A stretch of 64,000 nt of DNA from Trypanosoma brucei gambiense DAL972 (Eukaryota; Euglenozoa; Kinetoplastea; Trypanosomatida; Trypanosomatidae): the NCBI RefSeq assembly GCF_000210295.1, contig NC_026736.1:1328022-1392021 (forward strand). Reading direction: 5' to 3'. Of this stretch, positions 49,013 through 58,173 are shown in pieces. The translations under genes were made by a program, and so were the position numbers. The notes under the pieces are model-generated. The model had not been told where the DNA came from and searched no databases. It saw nothing but the letters and a program-made list of their open reading frames with translations. Numbering within the stretch: the stretch's first letter is position 1; each line of letters starts with the position of its first letter.

Positions 49013-50179
49013 ATGCATACTCTGTCCTCATGTGATTTTGAGGCGTTGAACCGTGTGTTGGACTTTTTGCGCCTCCACCCCAGTGAAATCCACAGGGACG
49101 AATTTAATGGACTTCGCGCATTCTTAACGTCACTGGGCGCCACTCTTCCTCCCAGCACATATGAACCCAAAACGACTGCGGGACCAGAGGCAAATGAAGA
49201 GGACACAGCGAGTGAACCGGATGAAGAACTATGGAAGTTGGAAGACGTGGCGGATGATGGGATTCCAGCAGGCAGTGGAGATCCTTCACCTGAGCAGGAG
49301 GAGAAAGCGATGGAGCTCAAAGCAGCAGCGGCCGACTGCGCGGCTGATGGTCGACTTGACGAGGCGGTTGACTTACTCGCTCAGGCACTTCGCCTGGTGC
49401 CGGGAAAGGCAATGTATTGGTCACAGCGCGCAAGTTATTTGCTTGAGTGCAAGCGTCCCGGTGCTGCATTGCGTGACGCCAACAGGGCACTCTCTCTTAA
49501 CCCTGAAAATGTACGTGCTTTGCGCGTCCGGGGAACAGTGAATCGCCACCTGGGAAAGTGGGAGGACGCACTCAAAGACCTGAGCGAGGCACAAACTGTC
49601 GATTACGACGAAAAGGCGGATGCACTGCTTCGGCTGGTCCAGGAAAAGGCAAATGCACGGCGCCAGTCACGTCGTCGGAAGGAGGAAGAGCGGGAGGCAA
49701 AGCGACAAGAGGCCCTCCGCCGCCAACGCGAGATGGAAATGCAACGAGAGGAGGAGGAGGAGCGACGACAAAACCAGCGGCAGGCACCTCCATCAGGGGG
49801 ATTCCCCGGAGGATTCCCAGGCGGAATGCCAGGCGGGTTCCCGGGTGGAATGTCGGGTGGAATGGAGGAAATTATGAAGGACCCGGAAATCTTGGAAGCC
49901 ATGCGGAATCCGGAGATTGCGTCTAAGTTCTCTACTCTCATGCAGAACCCTATGGCTGCTTTGGGGATGATGAGTGATCCCCAAATGGGTCCTCTGCTTC
50001 AGAAAGTTATGTCAAAAGTGATGGGTGGTGGATTCCCGGGTGCAGGAATGCCGGGTTCTGGTTTCCCGGGAGGAGGCATGTCAGGTCAGGGGTTTGCTTC
50101 TTCACCAGACGCAACACCCGGTACCACGAATTCGGCCCCACCTAAGGGACCACTTCATGACCCTGACGAGTTGGATTAA
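49013..50179 (+). CDS. ST13: Hsc70-interacting protein (Hip)
   Basis: The 388-residue protein has all Hip modules in order. The N-terminal dimerisation domain is at about residues 5-47 (LNRVLDFLRLHPSEI). An acidic linker follows, then three TPRs at about 96-200 (AVDLLAQALRLVPGKAMYWS...). A highly charged Arg/Glu helix spans about 208-255. Next come Gly-Phe-Pro/Gly-Met-Pro repeats (GGFPGGFPGGMPGG) equivalent to the GGMP repeats of mammalian Hip, and a C-terminal STI1/DP domain at about 285-340 (MEEIMKDPEILEAMRNPEIA). A second Gly-rich stretch follows that domain. Hip binds the Hsp70 ATPase domain and stabilises the ADP state in the cytosol. Length and domain order match the family closely. Confidence 0.94.
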   Translation: MHTLSSCDFEALNRVLDFLRLHPSEIHRDEFNGLRAFLTSLGATLPPSTYEPKTTAGPEANEEDTASEPDEELWKLEDVADDGIPAGSGDPSPEQEEKAMELKAAAADCAADGRLDEAVDLLAQALRLVPGKAMYWSQRASYLLECKRPGAALRDANRALSLNPENVRALRVRGTVNRHLGKWEDALKDLSEAQTVDYDEKADALLRLVQEKANARRQSRRRKEEEREAKRQEALRRQREMEMQREEEEERRQNQRQAPPSGGFPGGFPGGMPGGFPGGMSGGMEEIMKDPEILEAMRNPEIASKFSTLMQNPMAALGMMSDPQMGPLLQKVMSKVMGGGFPGAGMPGSGFPGGGMSGQGFASSPDATPGTTNSAPPKGPLHDPDELD

Positions 50180-50468
50180 GTTAATGGCAATATCGTGGGA
50201 ACCCCACCCCCTCATTGATTACCGGCATTTTTAACGTTCAGAATGCTGAGTAGTTGTTCAGGTAAGTATAGCAACACACATACTAAAATATACTTTTTAT
50301 TGTCATGAACAGCAGCTCCGTGGTTAGTAGCTCTTTATTATTTGATTGTCCACTCTATACAAAATAAAGTGTACGGTGTTAAAAACGAAATCTGTTCATA
50401 TTTCTTCTTGGTCACGACTATCTGTTTGACGTATTCGCCCGATGGTTTCCTTTTGTAAATGGGGAATG

Positions 50469-50507
<39 letters not shown>

Positions 50508-50717
50508 TTGAATTCTTTTTTCAACTTTACTTCAAACAAATGATTTGGATATATGCCCCTAAGGACTTGTGAGTGCAAGAAGAAAAGAAGTCTGTAACAA
50601 CACTGAGAGGAAAAAAGAATAATAAATAATATTAATTAGAGATTACAAAAGGAAAGTAAAATAAATACCGGAAGCGGCAAGTACAAAAGAACCAAAGGAC
50701 AAGGGAAAAAGTATCGA
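50180..50717 (+). other. 0.54 kb spacer with TTA run
   Basis: No gene is seen. It is dominated by a 40-bp TTA microsatellite at 50468-50507 and A-rich sequence upstream of the next start. No strong pyrimidine tract lies in the last 190 bases; the T-rich stretch 50505-50530 followed by AG at 50562 is the best acceptor candidate. Confidence 0.55.
50468..50507. repeat. (TTA)n microsatellite, ~40 bp
   Basis: The longest trinucleotide run in the window, about 13 units. Confidence 0.95.
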
Positions 50718-51035
50718 ATGCCCGCACGTGCATCCCAACGGACGCCACGAGGTACCACCTCTAAATCGGAGCGACAAGTGACAAACAAAGAAAATCCACA
50801 GGAACAAGCGACGACAGTTCCAAATGACTCCACACGGACCGACATCCCAGATGTTGTGGCGGAAGTACAGAAAGTGGAAGCTATTTTAGCAAGAAGGCGT
50901 GAGACAATGGGAGCTGGAAGTAATGGATTTACCTGTGGCACATGGGTTGCTCTTGTGGTTTTAGAGGTACTCGCATTTGTATGGCTCAGTTGGGCGATGG
51001 ATGTGTACGCCATGTACCGTGGCGCTCGTCCTTAA
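50718..51035 (+). CDS. Small single-span (tail-anchor-like) protein
   Basis: The 105-residue product has a basic, Ser/Thr/Gln-rich N-terminal ~40 residues, a short helix (VVAEVQKVEAILARRRE) and one hydrophobic segment at about residues 73-93 (TWVALVVLEVLAFVWLSWAM). It closes with a 12-residue tail (DVYAMYRGARP). The layout resembles a tail-anchored or small accessory membrane subunit of ER or mitochondria; the target membrane cannot be told. There is no homologue I recognise. The ATG start, coding-like composition and regular spacing between two secure genes support reality. Confidence 0.7.
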   Translation: MPARASQRTPRGTTSKSERQVTNKENPQEQATTVPNDSTRTDIPDVVAEVQKVEAILARRRETMGAGSNGFTCGTWVALVVLEVLAFVWLSWAMDVYAMYRGARP

Positions 51036-51323
51036 TCTAAGTGCAGTCCCGCAACTGTCATCTCGTTGTTGTTTTTTGTTTTTTCTTGTTCTCTCTCTCT
51101 AGTTTTCTTTGTGATGTTTGCTGTGCTATTCGCAAGTAAGGAGATAGGAGCATGAATATATTAGAAATGAGGTTTGTGCAAGAGATTGATGGGAGGTAAG
51201 CGATTTTCGGTGCTTTCTGCACATTGGTTGTGTGCTTTGGTGCCGTCGTTTCGTGTGTTTGAGGGCAACCAAACATACGGCGAAGAGATACGCCATTTAA
51301 TTTAAGAATAGAAATACTGGAGA

Positions 51324-51359
<36 letters not shown>

Positions 51360-52166
51360 TGTTGCAGTCGTGTATGGATGCTCACATGTATGGAAGTTAT
51401 TTTTATTTCTTTTTTTTTCCTCTCACTACTCCTTTTTCGCTTTTTTCATTTTTGTATTTGGGAAAAGGGAGGAGGTGTGTATATATGGTTTAGAGGGGGG
51501 GGCCGCTTTCATGAAGGGAGGGAGGTACGGAGGTTAGGGAATACCTTTGTAAAATATAAGACTGCGCTGAACGCAACGGGTCGGCAAGTATTTTTTTTAT
51601 ACCTCTTTTCTGTTATACGATACCGTACTGCTTATCTCTCAACTTGTACGTTACGTGAAGGGGTGAAATATGCGCCAATAAGGCGTACTTCCCCTCACTT
51701 TTAGAATGCAATTAATAGAAATGCAGGTTAGCAACTGACTGGGTTTTTGAAAGATGGAGAAGGAAAGATTGCACGAAAGATAAGCTGAAGTGGTGGAGAG
51801 AGGAAGGCTTTTGCGAGTGACACACGACAGCACTACTGAAGGGATGAAACGCGTTGATTTTGCGTTTTGTTTATTTTCATACTTCGAGTTACTTCGTTCT
51901 TTTTTCGGAATTTCTCTGCCTTTGGTTCTGGCATCTTTTGTGTGTTTTAACTTCCCCTACAGAATGTGCCTTTGCGGGGGCAGGGTATCAAGCATGATGT
52001 TGTGACAGAACAGCGTGATCAGTGGTCATTGCCTTGTGTAGGAACGTTATTTTCCTTGTATCTTTCTCTTTAATTTTCTTGAATCATTTGCATTTTGTGC
52101 ATGTTTGCATATCTCTTTTTTTTTTTTCGTTGTTGTTGTTCCGTATCTTGTCTTGCATCAGGCGTG
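51036..52166 (+). other. 1.1 kb spacer and acceptor of FHA gene
   Basis: No gene is seen. A TA/TG run lies at 51324-51359 and T-rich tracts near 51406-51460. At the 3' end the tract 52111-52157 (TCTTTTTTTTTTTTTCG then GTT repeats and TCTTGTCTTGCATC) precedes AG at 52160-52161. That gives a 5-base 5' UTR for the FHA gene. Confidence 0.65.
52111..52161 (+). promoter_or_regulatory. Spliced-leader acceptor of FHA gene
   Basis: A long T-tract and GTT-rich pyrimidine region ends in GCATCAG with AG at 52160-52161. It fixes the start at 52167 by removing the upstream in-frame ATG at 52101. Confidence 0.65.
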
Positions 52167-52991
52167 ATGGAGAGGGTAACATACGCTCGAACGGGGGCGC
52201 TTAGATCAACATACGCCGGTTTGCCCGTTACCAAAGAGCGTTTAGTCACCGCTGCACCTGCAAAATGGTTTCCACTACTCACAACGGTACCGCAACGAGT
52301 ACTTAAAAGCATCTCTGATAGTGATGGAGTTGACGGAAGCCTTCTTGGATTTTTACCAATAGCTTTTGTTTTTGAAGAGCTTCGAAAACACCTCTCAGAT
52401 TTTACCCAACATGCGGCATTTCTGCGTGCCGTGCTTCAGTGGTACCATCAGACTGCGGGGGATACTTTGGAAAGTGAGATTGCCACTGATAAGGTGGAAA
52501 TATTCCAACCGTACCTTCCCGCATATCGTCTTCGCGTACTAAAGGAAGGTGAAACAGTCGCGACATTCAACGACATTTCGCGCCGTGCCGTGACGCTGAT
52601 GGGGAAGGATCGCGGAATTAACGACATCCCGTTAGATCACCCGAGTTGTTCCGCACAGCACGCTGCCCTAGAGGTAAATTTTGTTCACAGAAACTCTGAG
52701 CCGTTTCAGCAGCGTTTACATACTTTGATGCAAGAGGAATATCGGAACATAAATTGGAGTTCACCGGATGAGGTTGGAAAGTTATGCGCACATGCCCTTC
52801 AACTGATGCGGGAGTTTGGGGGTGATGAGGATATGTGGTTAATGGAACTGCAAGTGGTTGACCTCGGTTCAACCAATGGCACAAATCTCAACGGGGAGTT
52901 GTTGCGACCATTAGAGCGGGCGACGGTTATTGAGGGGGACGTACTAACTTTTGGGTACTCAACAAGGAAGTACTTGATTGTCCGAGCTTAA
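52167..52991 (+). CDS. FHA-domain protein with split FHA fold
   Basis: The protein is 274 residues from the ATG at 52167. In-frame codons upstream belong to the pyrimidine tract and would encode an F/C run, so the longer frame is rejected. Residues ~118-274 form an FHA domain: the strand YRLRVLKEGETVATF, then VTLMGKDRGINDIPLDH, the S162-A-Q-H165 turn, VVDLGSTNGTNLNGELL (~231-247) and GDVLTFGYSTRKYLIVR. Residues that contact phosphothreonine appear present. FHA domains bind pThr peptides; the DLGSTNGTNLNG ending resembles SNIP1/DDL and other nuclear RNA-processing FHA proteins. A ~50-residue insert (about 174-225) separates the SxxH strand from the next core strand, which is unusual. The N-terminal 110 residues are helical and unrecognised. 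Confidence 0.85.
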   Translation: MERVTYARTGALRSTYAGLPVTKERLVTAAPAKWFPLLTTVPQRVLKSISDSDGVDGSLLGFLPIAFVFEELRKHLSDFTQHAAFLRAVLQWYHQTAGDTLESEIATDKVEIFQPYLPAYRLRVLKEGETVATFNDISRRAVTLMGKDRGINDIPLDHPSCSAQHAALEVNFVHRNSEPFQQRLHTLMQEEYRNINWSSPDEVGKLCAHALQLMREFGGDEDMWLMELQVVDLGSTNGTNLNGELLRPLERATVIEGDVLTFGYSTRKYLIVRA

Positions 52992-53253
52992 TTACCTCCT
53001 TTTTTTTTTGGGCCTTGGCCTGTTGCGACGCCTGCTGCTCACTTCAAAGAGTATGCATAGGCAATCACGTCTGAGTTTATGTTGTTGGTAGTTTTTGTTG
53101 AGATGCTCCGCTAGTTCTCTGAACTCAGCTTCACACAGAGCTTCTAATGAATGTGCGTGTGTGGGTGTCACCACAGAACTTGTGCTTTTACCAAGTTCCA
53201 GTTTTTATTATTATTATTATTATTCCTCTAAAGCTCTCCTCTATATTTAGCTA

Positions 53254-53508
53254 ATGGGGACGCGTTGGAGTCATGTGGTGGTAGTTAAAAGCGTGATGTT
53301 ACTGCTGGAGAATTTATTGTCACTTCTTTTTCCGCTCCGGAAGAAGACAAGTTCTTTCCTTGAGGGTGTATGGAGGGAGGGAAAGGAAGAAGATCGCGCG
53401 GAAGGGAGGGTGGATCAACTTGCTGAAAGTTATGTACAAACGTGCATACGAATGAAAGTTTTGGAACATTTTTCCTTCCTTCGCTTTTACGTTATGATGA
53501 GTGTGTAG
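53254..53508 (+). CDS. Possible small ORF, 84 residues
   Basis: The ATG at 53254 lies just after the sequence CTCTCCTCTATATTTAG, whose AG (53249-53250) could serve as an acceptor. The product is less repetitive than other spacer ORFs. It has a hydrophobic start (VVVVKSVMLLLENLLSLLF), a charged middle (REGKEEDRAEGRVDQL) and a mixed end. No homology is recognised, and the pyrimidine tract is weak and interrupted by the TTA run. Treat it as a candidate only. Confidence 0.22.
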   Translation: MGTRWSHVVVVKSVMLLLENLLSLLFPLRKKTSSFLEGVWREGKEEDRAEGRVDQLAESYVQTCIRMKVLEHFSFLRFYVMMSV

Positions 53509-53967
53509 TACACAGGTATTTGTTTTCTGCGTTCAACTTTTCAATCTGGTACCGTCCGGTGAGTTTTCTTTATGCGATGGCCTTCCCATAAATGCGATGG
53601 AAGAAATAGTGTGGTGATTGAAGGGAATCAGTATATTCTTTGCGTCTGATCTTAACAACAAAAAAGAAAAAGAGTGACACGAATTATCTTACGTGTTATA
53701 TCAGCAGTGCACCGTTTCATACCACAATCTTCAGCATCCTACTCATGGTGTCCATAATACTTGTGATTTCGTCAAAAATGTGTTGGACAAAGTTCTTATA
53801 CTGTTGCCGTTATTAACTTTACTTCGTATGGGAAGGCATCTGTAAGTTACTTTTCTGTTTTGTTAAGTTCATAATACCGTAGGAGCGACAGTAACATATG
53901 CTTACATACATCAAGAAATATTCTTTATTTTTTTTTTGTGTACGTGTCATATCTTGCTTCTCCGAAA

Positions 53968-54015
53968 ACTCATTTCTCCTGTTTCGTCTGTATTTCCCTT
54001 TTTTTTAAAAAAAAG
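53968..54015 (+). promoter_or_regulatory. Spliced-leader acceptor of SAP-like gene
   Basis: The tract CTCATTTCTCCTGTTTCGTC then CCCTTTTTTTT precedes a run of A and AG at 54014-54015, six bases before the ATG at 54022. Confidence 0.6.
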
Positions 54016-54021
54016 TGTAAA

Positions 54022-54963
54022 ATGCCATTCTGGAAGTATTTCGTAATTACCAAACCGGAGGTAGATGATGATGACCTTCCCCTGGCGAAGCACCGCATTT
54101 ATGACGATGACGGTAACCTGAAGCCGTTGACTTTGGATTCGATTCAACGGAAAGTCAATACAGCTCAAGGAAAACCCAAAACATCTCCTAAGAAAGAAAT
54201 AACTCTTACACCAAAAACGCGCGCAAGAATATTGCGAAGTGTGGGGGTTTCTCCAACAGGCCCACGGAGGGTTCCTGAGCCCTCTACTCCAATTACAGAA
54301 GCACTGACGACTCCTGAAAGCGTTAAGAAACGGGCAGTCAGACCCTCTGTAGAAAACTCAGACACGGCACGAGCCCTCTACACATCAAATGCGGAAACAT
54401 CAACACCAGACCAGAAGGCAAAAGGAGGAAAGGGATCTCTCAAAACAACACCAAAGAAAAGCGAGACCCCGAAAAGGAGTGCCTCAACACCGTCCAAATC
54501 ACCAAAGAAGGAAGAACCAAAGACACAACCGACTACTGCTACGGAACCAGCAGCAAAATTATCACCCAAAAAGAGATCTGCTGCCTCGAAGGAGACCACC
54601 CCGAGGAAATCGGCATCACCTCAAAAGGAGAATAACAAACGGAAAGCGGATTCGCCAGTAAACGTAACACCGCCAGCAAAGAAACCTGCTGCATCTAAAA
54701 AGGCTGAGAGAAGCAGATCGGCCTCGCCTCAGAAAGAAAAGGAGGAGAAGTCGCCAGTTGCGCAGACATCACCAAAAGCAAAGGCGAAAGGGGCCGCATC
54801 GAAGCGTTCACGATCTGAAACGGAAAAGGCGGTAGAGGAAGTGTCACCTCAGCGGAGTTGGTCCATCGATTCCCTCCGGGCGTTTGCCGCGGAAAGAAAA
54901 ATTGATATATCGCAATGCAAGAAAAAGGTCGATATCTTTAACAAGATAAAGGATGCGCTATAA
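54022..54963 (+). CDS. SPKK-rich protein with C-terminal SAP-like helix
   Basis: The protein is 313 residues from the ATG at 54022. The upstream in-frame extension starts with GTG, lies before the predicted acceptor and is rejected. The N-terminal ~50 residues look ordered (MPFWKYFVITKPEV, an acidic DDDD, then IYDDDGNLKPLTLDSI). The middle is Lys/Ser/Thr/Pro/Ala-rich with many S/T-P-K/Q-K motifs (TSPKKE, TPKKSE, SPKKRS, TPRKSA, SASPQKE). Such SPKK-type motifs bind AT-rich DNA grooves in H1-like proteins and are also CDK-type phosphosites. The C-terminal ~33 residues (SIDSLRAFAAERKIDISQCK) fit a SAP helix-extended loop-helix DNA-binding motif. A nuclear, chromatin-associated role is inferred. 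Confidence 0.8.
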   Translation: MPFWKYFVITKPEVDDDDLPLAKHRIYDDDGNLKPLTLDSIQRKVNTAQGKPKTSPKKEITLTPKTRARILRSVGVSPTGPRRVPEPSTPITEALTTPESVKKRAVRPSVENSDTARALYTSNAETSTPDQKAKGGKGSLKTTPKKSETPKRSASTPSKSPKKEEPKTQPTTATEPAAKLSPKKRSAASKETTPRKSASPQKENNKRKADSPVNVTPPAKKPAASKKAERSRSASPQKEKEEKSPVAQTSPKAKAKGAASKRSRSETEKAVEEVSPQRSWSIDSLRAFAAERKIDISQCKKKVDIFNKIKDAL

Positions 54964-55758
54964 GTGTGTGTTATTTTCTTTTCCTCCATCCCCCTCATGT
55001 TGTCAGTGATGGTGTGGAGGGTACGGTGGTAGGAGTTTGAGATGTTGTATGTATCTCTCGTTGTAGATGCCTCTTGTGGCACAAATACCTTTTGGTAGGC
55101 AAACTGGTTGAATGCATCACAGGGGTTTAGAGGTATTCCTCCGGTGTGGATCTGTGGAGTCTGCACTGTTGTTTAAATGATTCAAATTCACATTTGTATT
55201 TTAGAGATATTCCCCCGGGGCACCGAAGGACACATGCATCCTCCGTCAACAGCAATACGGATGAGGGGATGATGTGGGATATACCCGCACGTGTGTTGAA
55301 AGTGTTCTGAGCATCTTTGCAGTGGAAAGGGGGAAGAAAGTAATAAAATAAAACAACCCTCGACGGGACGTAACTTCCATGAGTCAAGGGAAGTATAGAT
55401 GGATGGAAATACATGCAGGAAAAGTTGATACTGTCATGAATCAGGGTGAGTTTTTATAAATGTACCAACCTTTTCCATCAATATCTTTCCGTTTCGTGAG
55501 ATTCTGATTATTCCATTCTAATCGGTTCGGTTCGTATGTACTCCTCATTCGTCCTAGATCATGTCCTGTCCACTCTCGCCCACATTCGCTGTGCGGCATA
55601 CCGCACTGCGCTTTTTTCTTTTTTTTGTGTGTGCATATGCGTTAGTGGAGTATGGACATATATATGTAGATGTATAAATATATTTATTTGTGCGTTTTTT
55701 TTGTCGTCATTTTTACTCTTGTTGTAGCTACATGAAGTTGAAGAGATTAAAAGGCTAA
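54964..55758 (+). other. 0.8 kb spacer
   Basis: No gene is seen apart from the uORF noted separately. The final tract 55695-55724 followed by AG at 55726-55727 is a strong acceptor for the TTL-like gene. Confidence 0.6.
55732..55758 (+). promoter_or_regulatory. 8-codon uORF abutting the TTL-like start
   Basis: An ATG at 55732 lies five bases after the predicted acceptor AG (55726-55727). It runs eight codons (MKLKRLKG) to a TAA at 55756-55758 immediately followed by the main ATG at 55759 (TAAATG). It is in the same frame as the main ORF. If present in the mRNA it should reduce initiation or force reinitiation on the main ORF. Confidence 0.6.
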
Positions 55759-57312
55759 ATGATAACGGATGTTACGAGCACTAAACGGCCCGTGGAGTCA
55801 CGCAAGTGCATTGTTGTAATGTGTGCGGATACGCGTTATCATGTTGTTAGAACTGCTGCCGTATCGCTTGGTTGGCACGTGGAGGACGGGGAACGTGATG
55901 ATGTACCCTCCTCCTTTCATGGGATTTCACTAAATAAAGATATGAATTCCCTTAGTGAAACAATTTCTCTTCTCGGCGCCAAGTGTAATGCGGCTCTAAA
56001 TCCTCAGATAATTTGGTTGGACAAAAGCGTTTTATCGTCCCGTGTCGCTGCGTTATCGTGCTTCCATCGCGTCAATCACTTCCCAGGCATGCATGTGATT
56101 GCACGTAAAGCTACCTTGTTTAAGCGGCTCATGCGTATCCGCCGCCAACACGATCTGTCGCCAACGTTAAGGCGTTCACTTGACGCGTTTCCATGGAGTT
56201 TTTCCCCTTCCACAGAGTTACTTCAACTTGAGAGGTTTATTAGCGATGGACGTGAAGGGGAAATCTTTATACTTAAACCAAATAGAGGATGTGAGGGGAA
56301 GGGTATAATCATTACAGCGGAACCTCTACATGTTGTGGAGGGGATGACAGATGAGGAAAGAAATGAGTGCCTCGTACAACAGTACGTGCCGCATCCCCTT
56401 TGTATTGACCGTAGGAAGTTTGATTTGCGCATTTATGTCCTCGTGACGTCTGTTGTTGTCGGTAAGCCGCCTCGAAAAGGGTTCCGTGGTGCAGCTCCGC
56501 CAAAAGAAACGCATGGTGGATCTTCTTTTCCTCTAAATGGGCTTCAGTTGTTTGTTCATAAGGAGGGTTTGGTGCGCATCTGCACAGAAGACTATGCGGT
56601 CCCCAACGCAAGCAACTGTAAAAGACAGGGCATGCATTTAACCAATTACGCTGTTAATAAGCGGGCTCAAGGGTTTTCGGTTGGTGATGTTTTGAATACA
56701 GATGATAGTAGCAGTAATGGGATTTGTGAAGGAAACAAGCGAGACTTCAAGTTTTTGGAGCATTACATCAATGGCCTTGTTGGGTGCAAATCCGATACAA
56801 CTGACGGTGATGTTTCCGGCGGCGAAACCACATCACGCTGGGAACGTGTCTTGCACCGAATCGACAGATGTATTTTACTGACGGTACTTTCCGGATTGGA
56901 GAATTTGCGGCGAGAGTTTATTGGAACGGGAGCTTCACGTGGTTCACGAAGCGACGGTCGTAACTGCTTTGAGTTACTTGGAGTTGACATTTTGTTAACG
57001 GAGGATTTAAAGCCTGTTCTTATGGAGGTAAATCATTCCCCTTCCCTATTTTGCGACTCCGATTTTGACTTTCGAACAAAACACCGCGTACTGATGGATG
57101 TATTTCGTTTGCTAGAACCATATGTGCCTTCGCTTGAGAATTGTAATGATGCGGCGTATGCAACACTTCAGGAGTCCATAACTGCGGGAGGTAACATGTC
57201 TTCGACGGGGTTTCGACAAATATCTCCTTTACGCGTGGGTGGTGATGACTGGGCGGATGAAGAAATGCAAATGTTTGAGGAAATGCTTTGTCATGCAAAC
57301 GGGTTGAGGTAA
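55759..57312 (+). CDS. Tubulin tyrosine ligase-like enzyme (TTLL)
   Basis: The 517-residue protein has the TTL/ATP-grasp fold across about residues 120-455. Signature segments are IFILKPNRGCEGKGI near 169-183 (ATP-binding), LVQQYVPHPLCID and RRKFDLRIYVLVTS near 205-231, MHLTNYAVNK near 292-301, and FELLGVDILLTEDLKPVLME to VNHSPSL near 404-430. The last holds the Glu and Asn expected for metal binding. TTLL enzymes add glutamate, glycine or tyrosine to tubulin tails. This one has the motif set of polyglutamylase-like TTLLs, but chain type cannot be assigned. The likely site is flagellar axoneme or subpellicular microtubules. A uORF directly precedes it. Confidence 0.92.
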   Translation: MITDVTSTKRPVESRKCIVVMCADTRYHVVRTAAVSLGWHVEDGERDDVPSSFHGISLNKDMNSLSETISLLGAKCNAALNPQIIWLDKSVLSSRVAALSCFHRVNHFPGMHVIARKATLFKRLMRIRRQHDLSPTLRRSLDAFPWSFSPSTELLQLERFISDGREGEIFILKPNRGCEGKGIIITAEPLHVVEGMTDEERNECLVQQYVPHPLCIDRRKFDLRIYVLVTSVVVGKPPRKGFRGAAPPKETHGGSSFPLNGLQLFVHKEGLVRICTEDYAVPNASNCKRQGMHLTNYAVNKRAQGFSVGDVLNTDDSSSNGICEGNKRDFKFLEHYINGLVGCKSDTTDGDVSGGETTSRWERVLHRIDRCILLTVLSGLENLRREFIGTGASRGSRSDGRNCFELLGVDILLTEDLKPVLMEVNHSPSLFCDSDFDFRTKHRVLMDVFRLLEPYVPSLENCNDAAYATLQESITAGGNMSSTGFRQISPLRVGGDDWADEEMQMFEEMLCHANGLR

Positions 57313-58173
57313 CATAACATTTTCGTAAAGCGTCCAGCTTGAAAGCGAACTGCGAGATATGATTGTCCCTCCTGTCGCTTTATCGATTTTCTTTTTTTTT
57401 TTTTTCTCTCTCTCTCTCTCTTTTTTACATGTGCTTTGAGGGGCATTACTCGGTCCTGTTGTCCGGATGTTTTGATACTCTGTGGTTTCTTATTTTGTGG
57501 TTACCTAAAGCGTGTGTCTGTCTGTTCGTACTACCACTATTCAAGAGGGAAAAAGAAAAGGAAGAGTGGGTTCGACACAAACCGTTTCTTTATTTAAAAG
57601 GGGATATTCTCAGGTTGGCAGTGGGGCACTTTTTATAGTATTGGTTTCGAATGTCGAAACGCATACCGTAAGATGTTAGTAATGAAAAAAAAAAGATGTC
57701 TGCATTGTAACTAACTACGTGGAATTTAACAAGAAGGCCAAAAAAGGAAAAGAAAAAAAAAGAAAAATAATACAATAAACGTACCGTTACATAAATTCCC
57801 TTCTCCCATCTTGGCGTTGGTACCCGCCTGTATTCATGATGTCTGTCAACAACAGGGGCACTGTCTTTGTGGGGGTGAAGTATTAACGTGTATTATTCGC
57901 TATTGGCACTTCTTTTTTTTTTAAAGAAAAAGACTTGTAGTTGTTTCTGAGTTATTTTTTGTAGGTTCCAGGAACCTCTTTTCAAACGATGTGTTGTAAG
58001 CAATATATAACCCTCTATGCAGCAGGGCCTCTTTTCCTTTTCCTTTTTCTTTTTTGCTATTATTAGAACATTTTCCACCCGTGAGGTGTATTTTAGACTA
58101 AGGTATTTTTGGTACCCCGCTCTTTTAAAGGGTTTTAATAAGAGGGGTCAAAAACAAACAAACAAACAATCCC
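57313..58173 (+). other. 0.86 kb spacer
   Basis: No gene is seen. The tract TTTTTTTTTTTTTCTCTCTCT near 57391-57425 could be an internal acceptor tract. The pyrimidine stretch 58028-58056 followed by TATTATTAG (AG at 58065-58066) is the likely acceptor for the RING gene. Confidence 0.55.

Larger units (their letters stand above)
52992..54021 (+). other. 1.0 kb spacer with one small ORF candidate
   Basis: It contains a TTA run at 53205-53223, an 84-codon ATG ORF at 53254 (listed separately), and at its end the pyrimidine tract 53968-54006. That tract is followed by AG at 54014-54015, the predicted acceptor of the SAP-like gene. Otherwise nothing is recognised. Confidence 0.55.

Noticed and set aside
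52095..52166. N-terminal extension of the FHA protein
   Set aside because: It starts with TTG and encodes the pyrimidine tract (F/C run) that is removed by trans-splicing at 52161.
53938..54021. N-terminal extension of the SAP-like protein
   Set aside because: It starts with GTG and is upstream of the likely acceptor AG at 54015.
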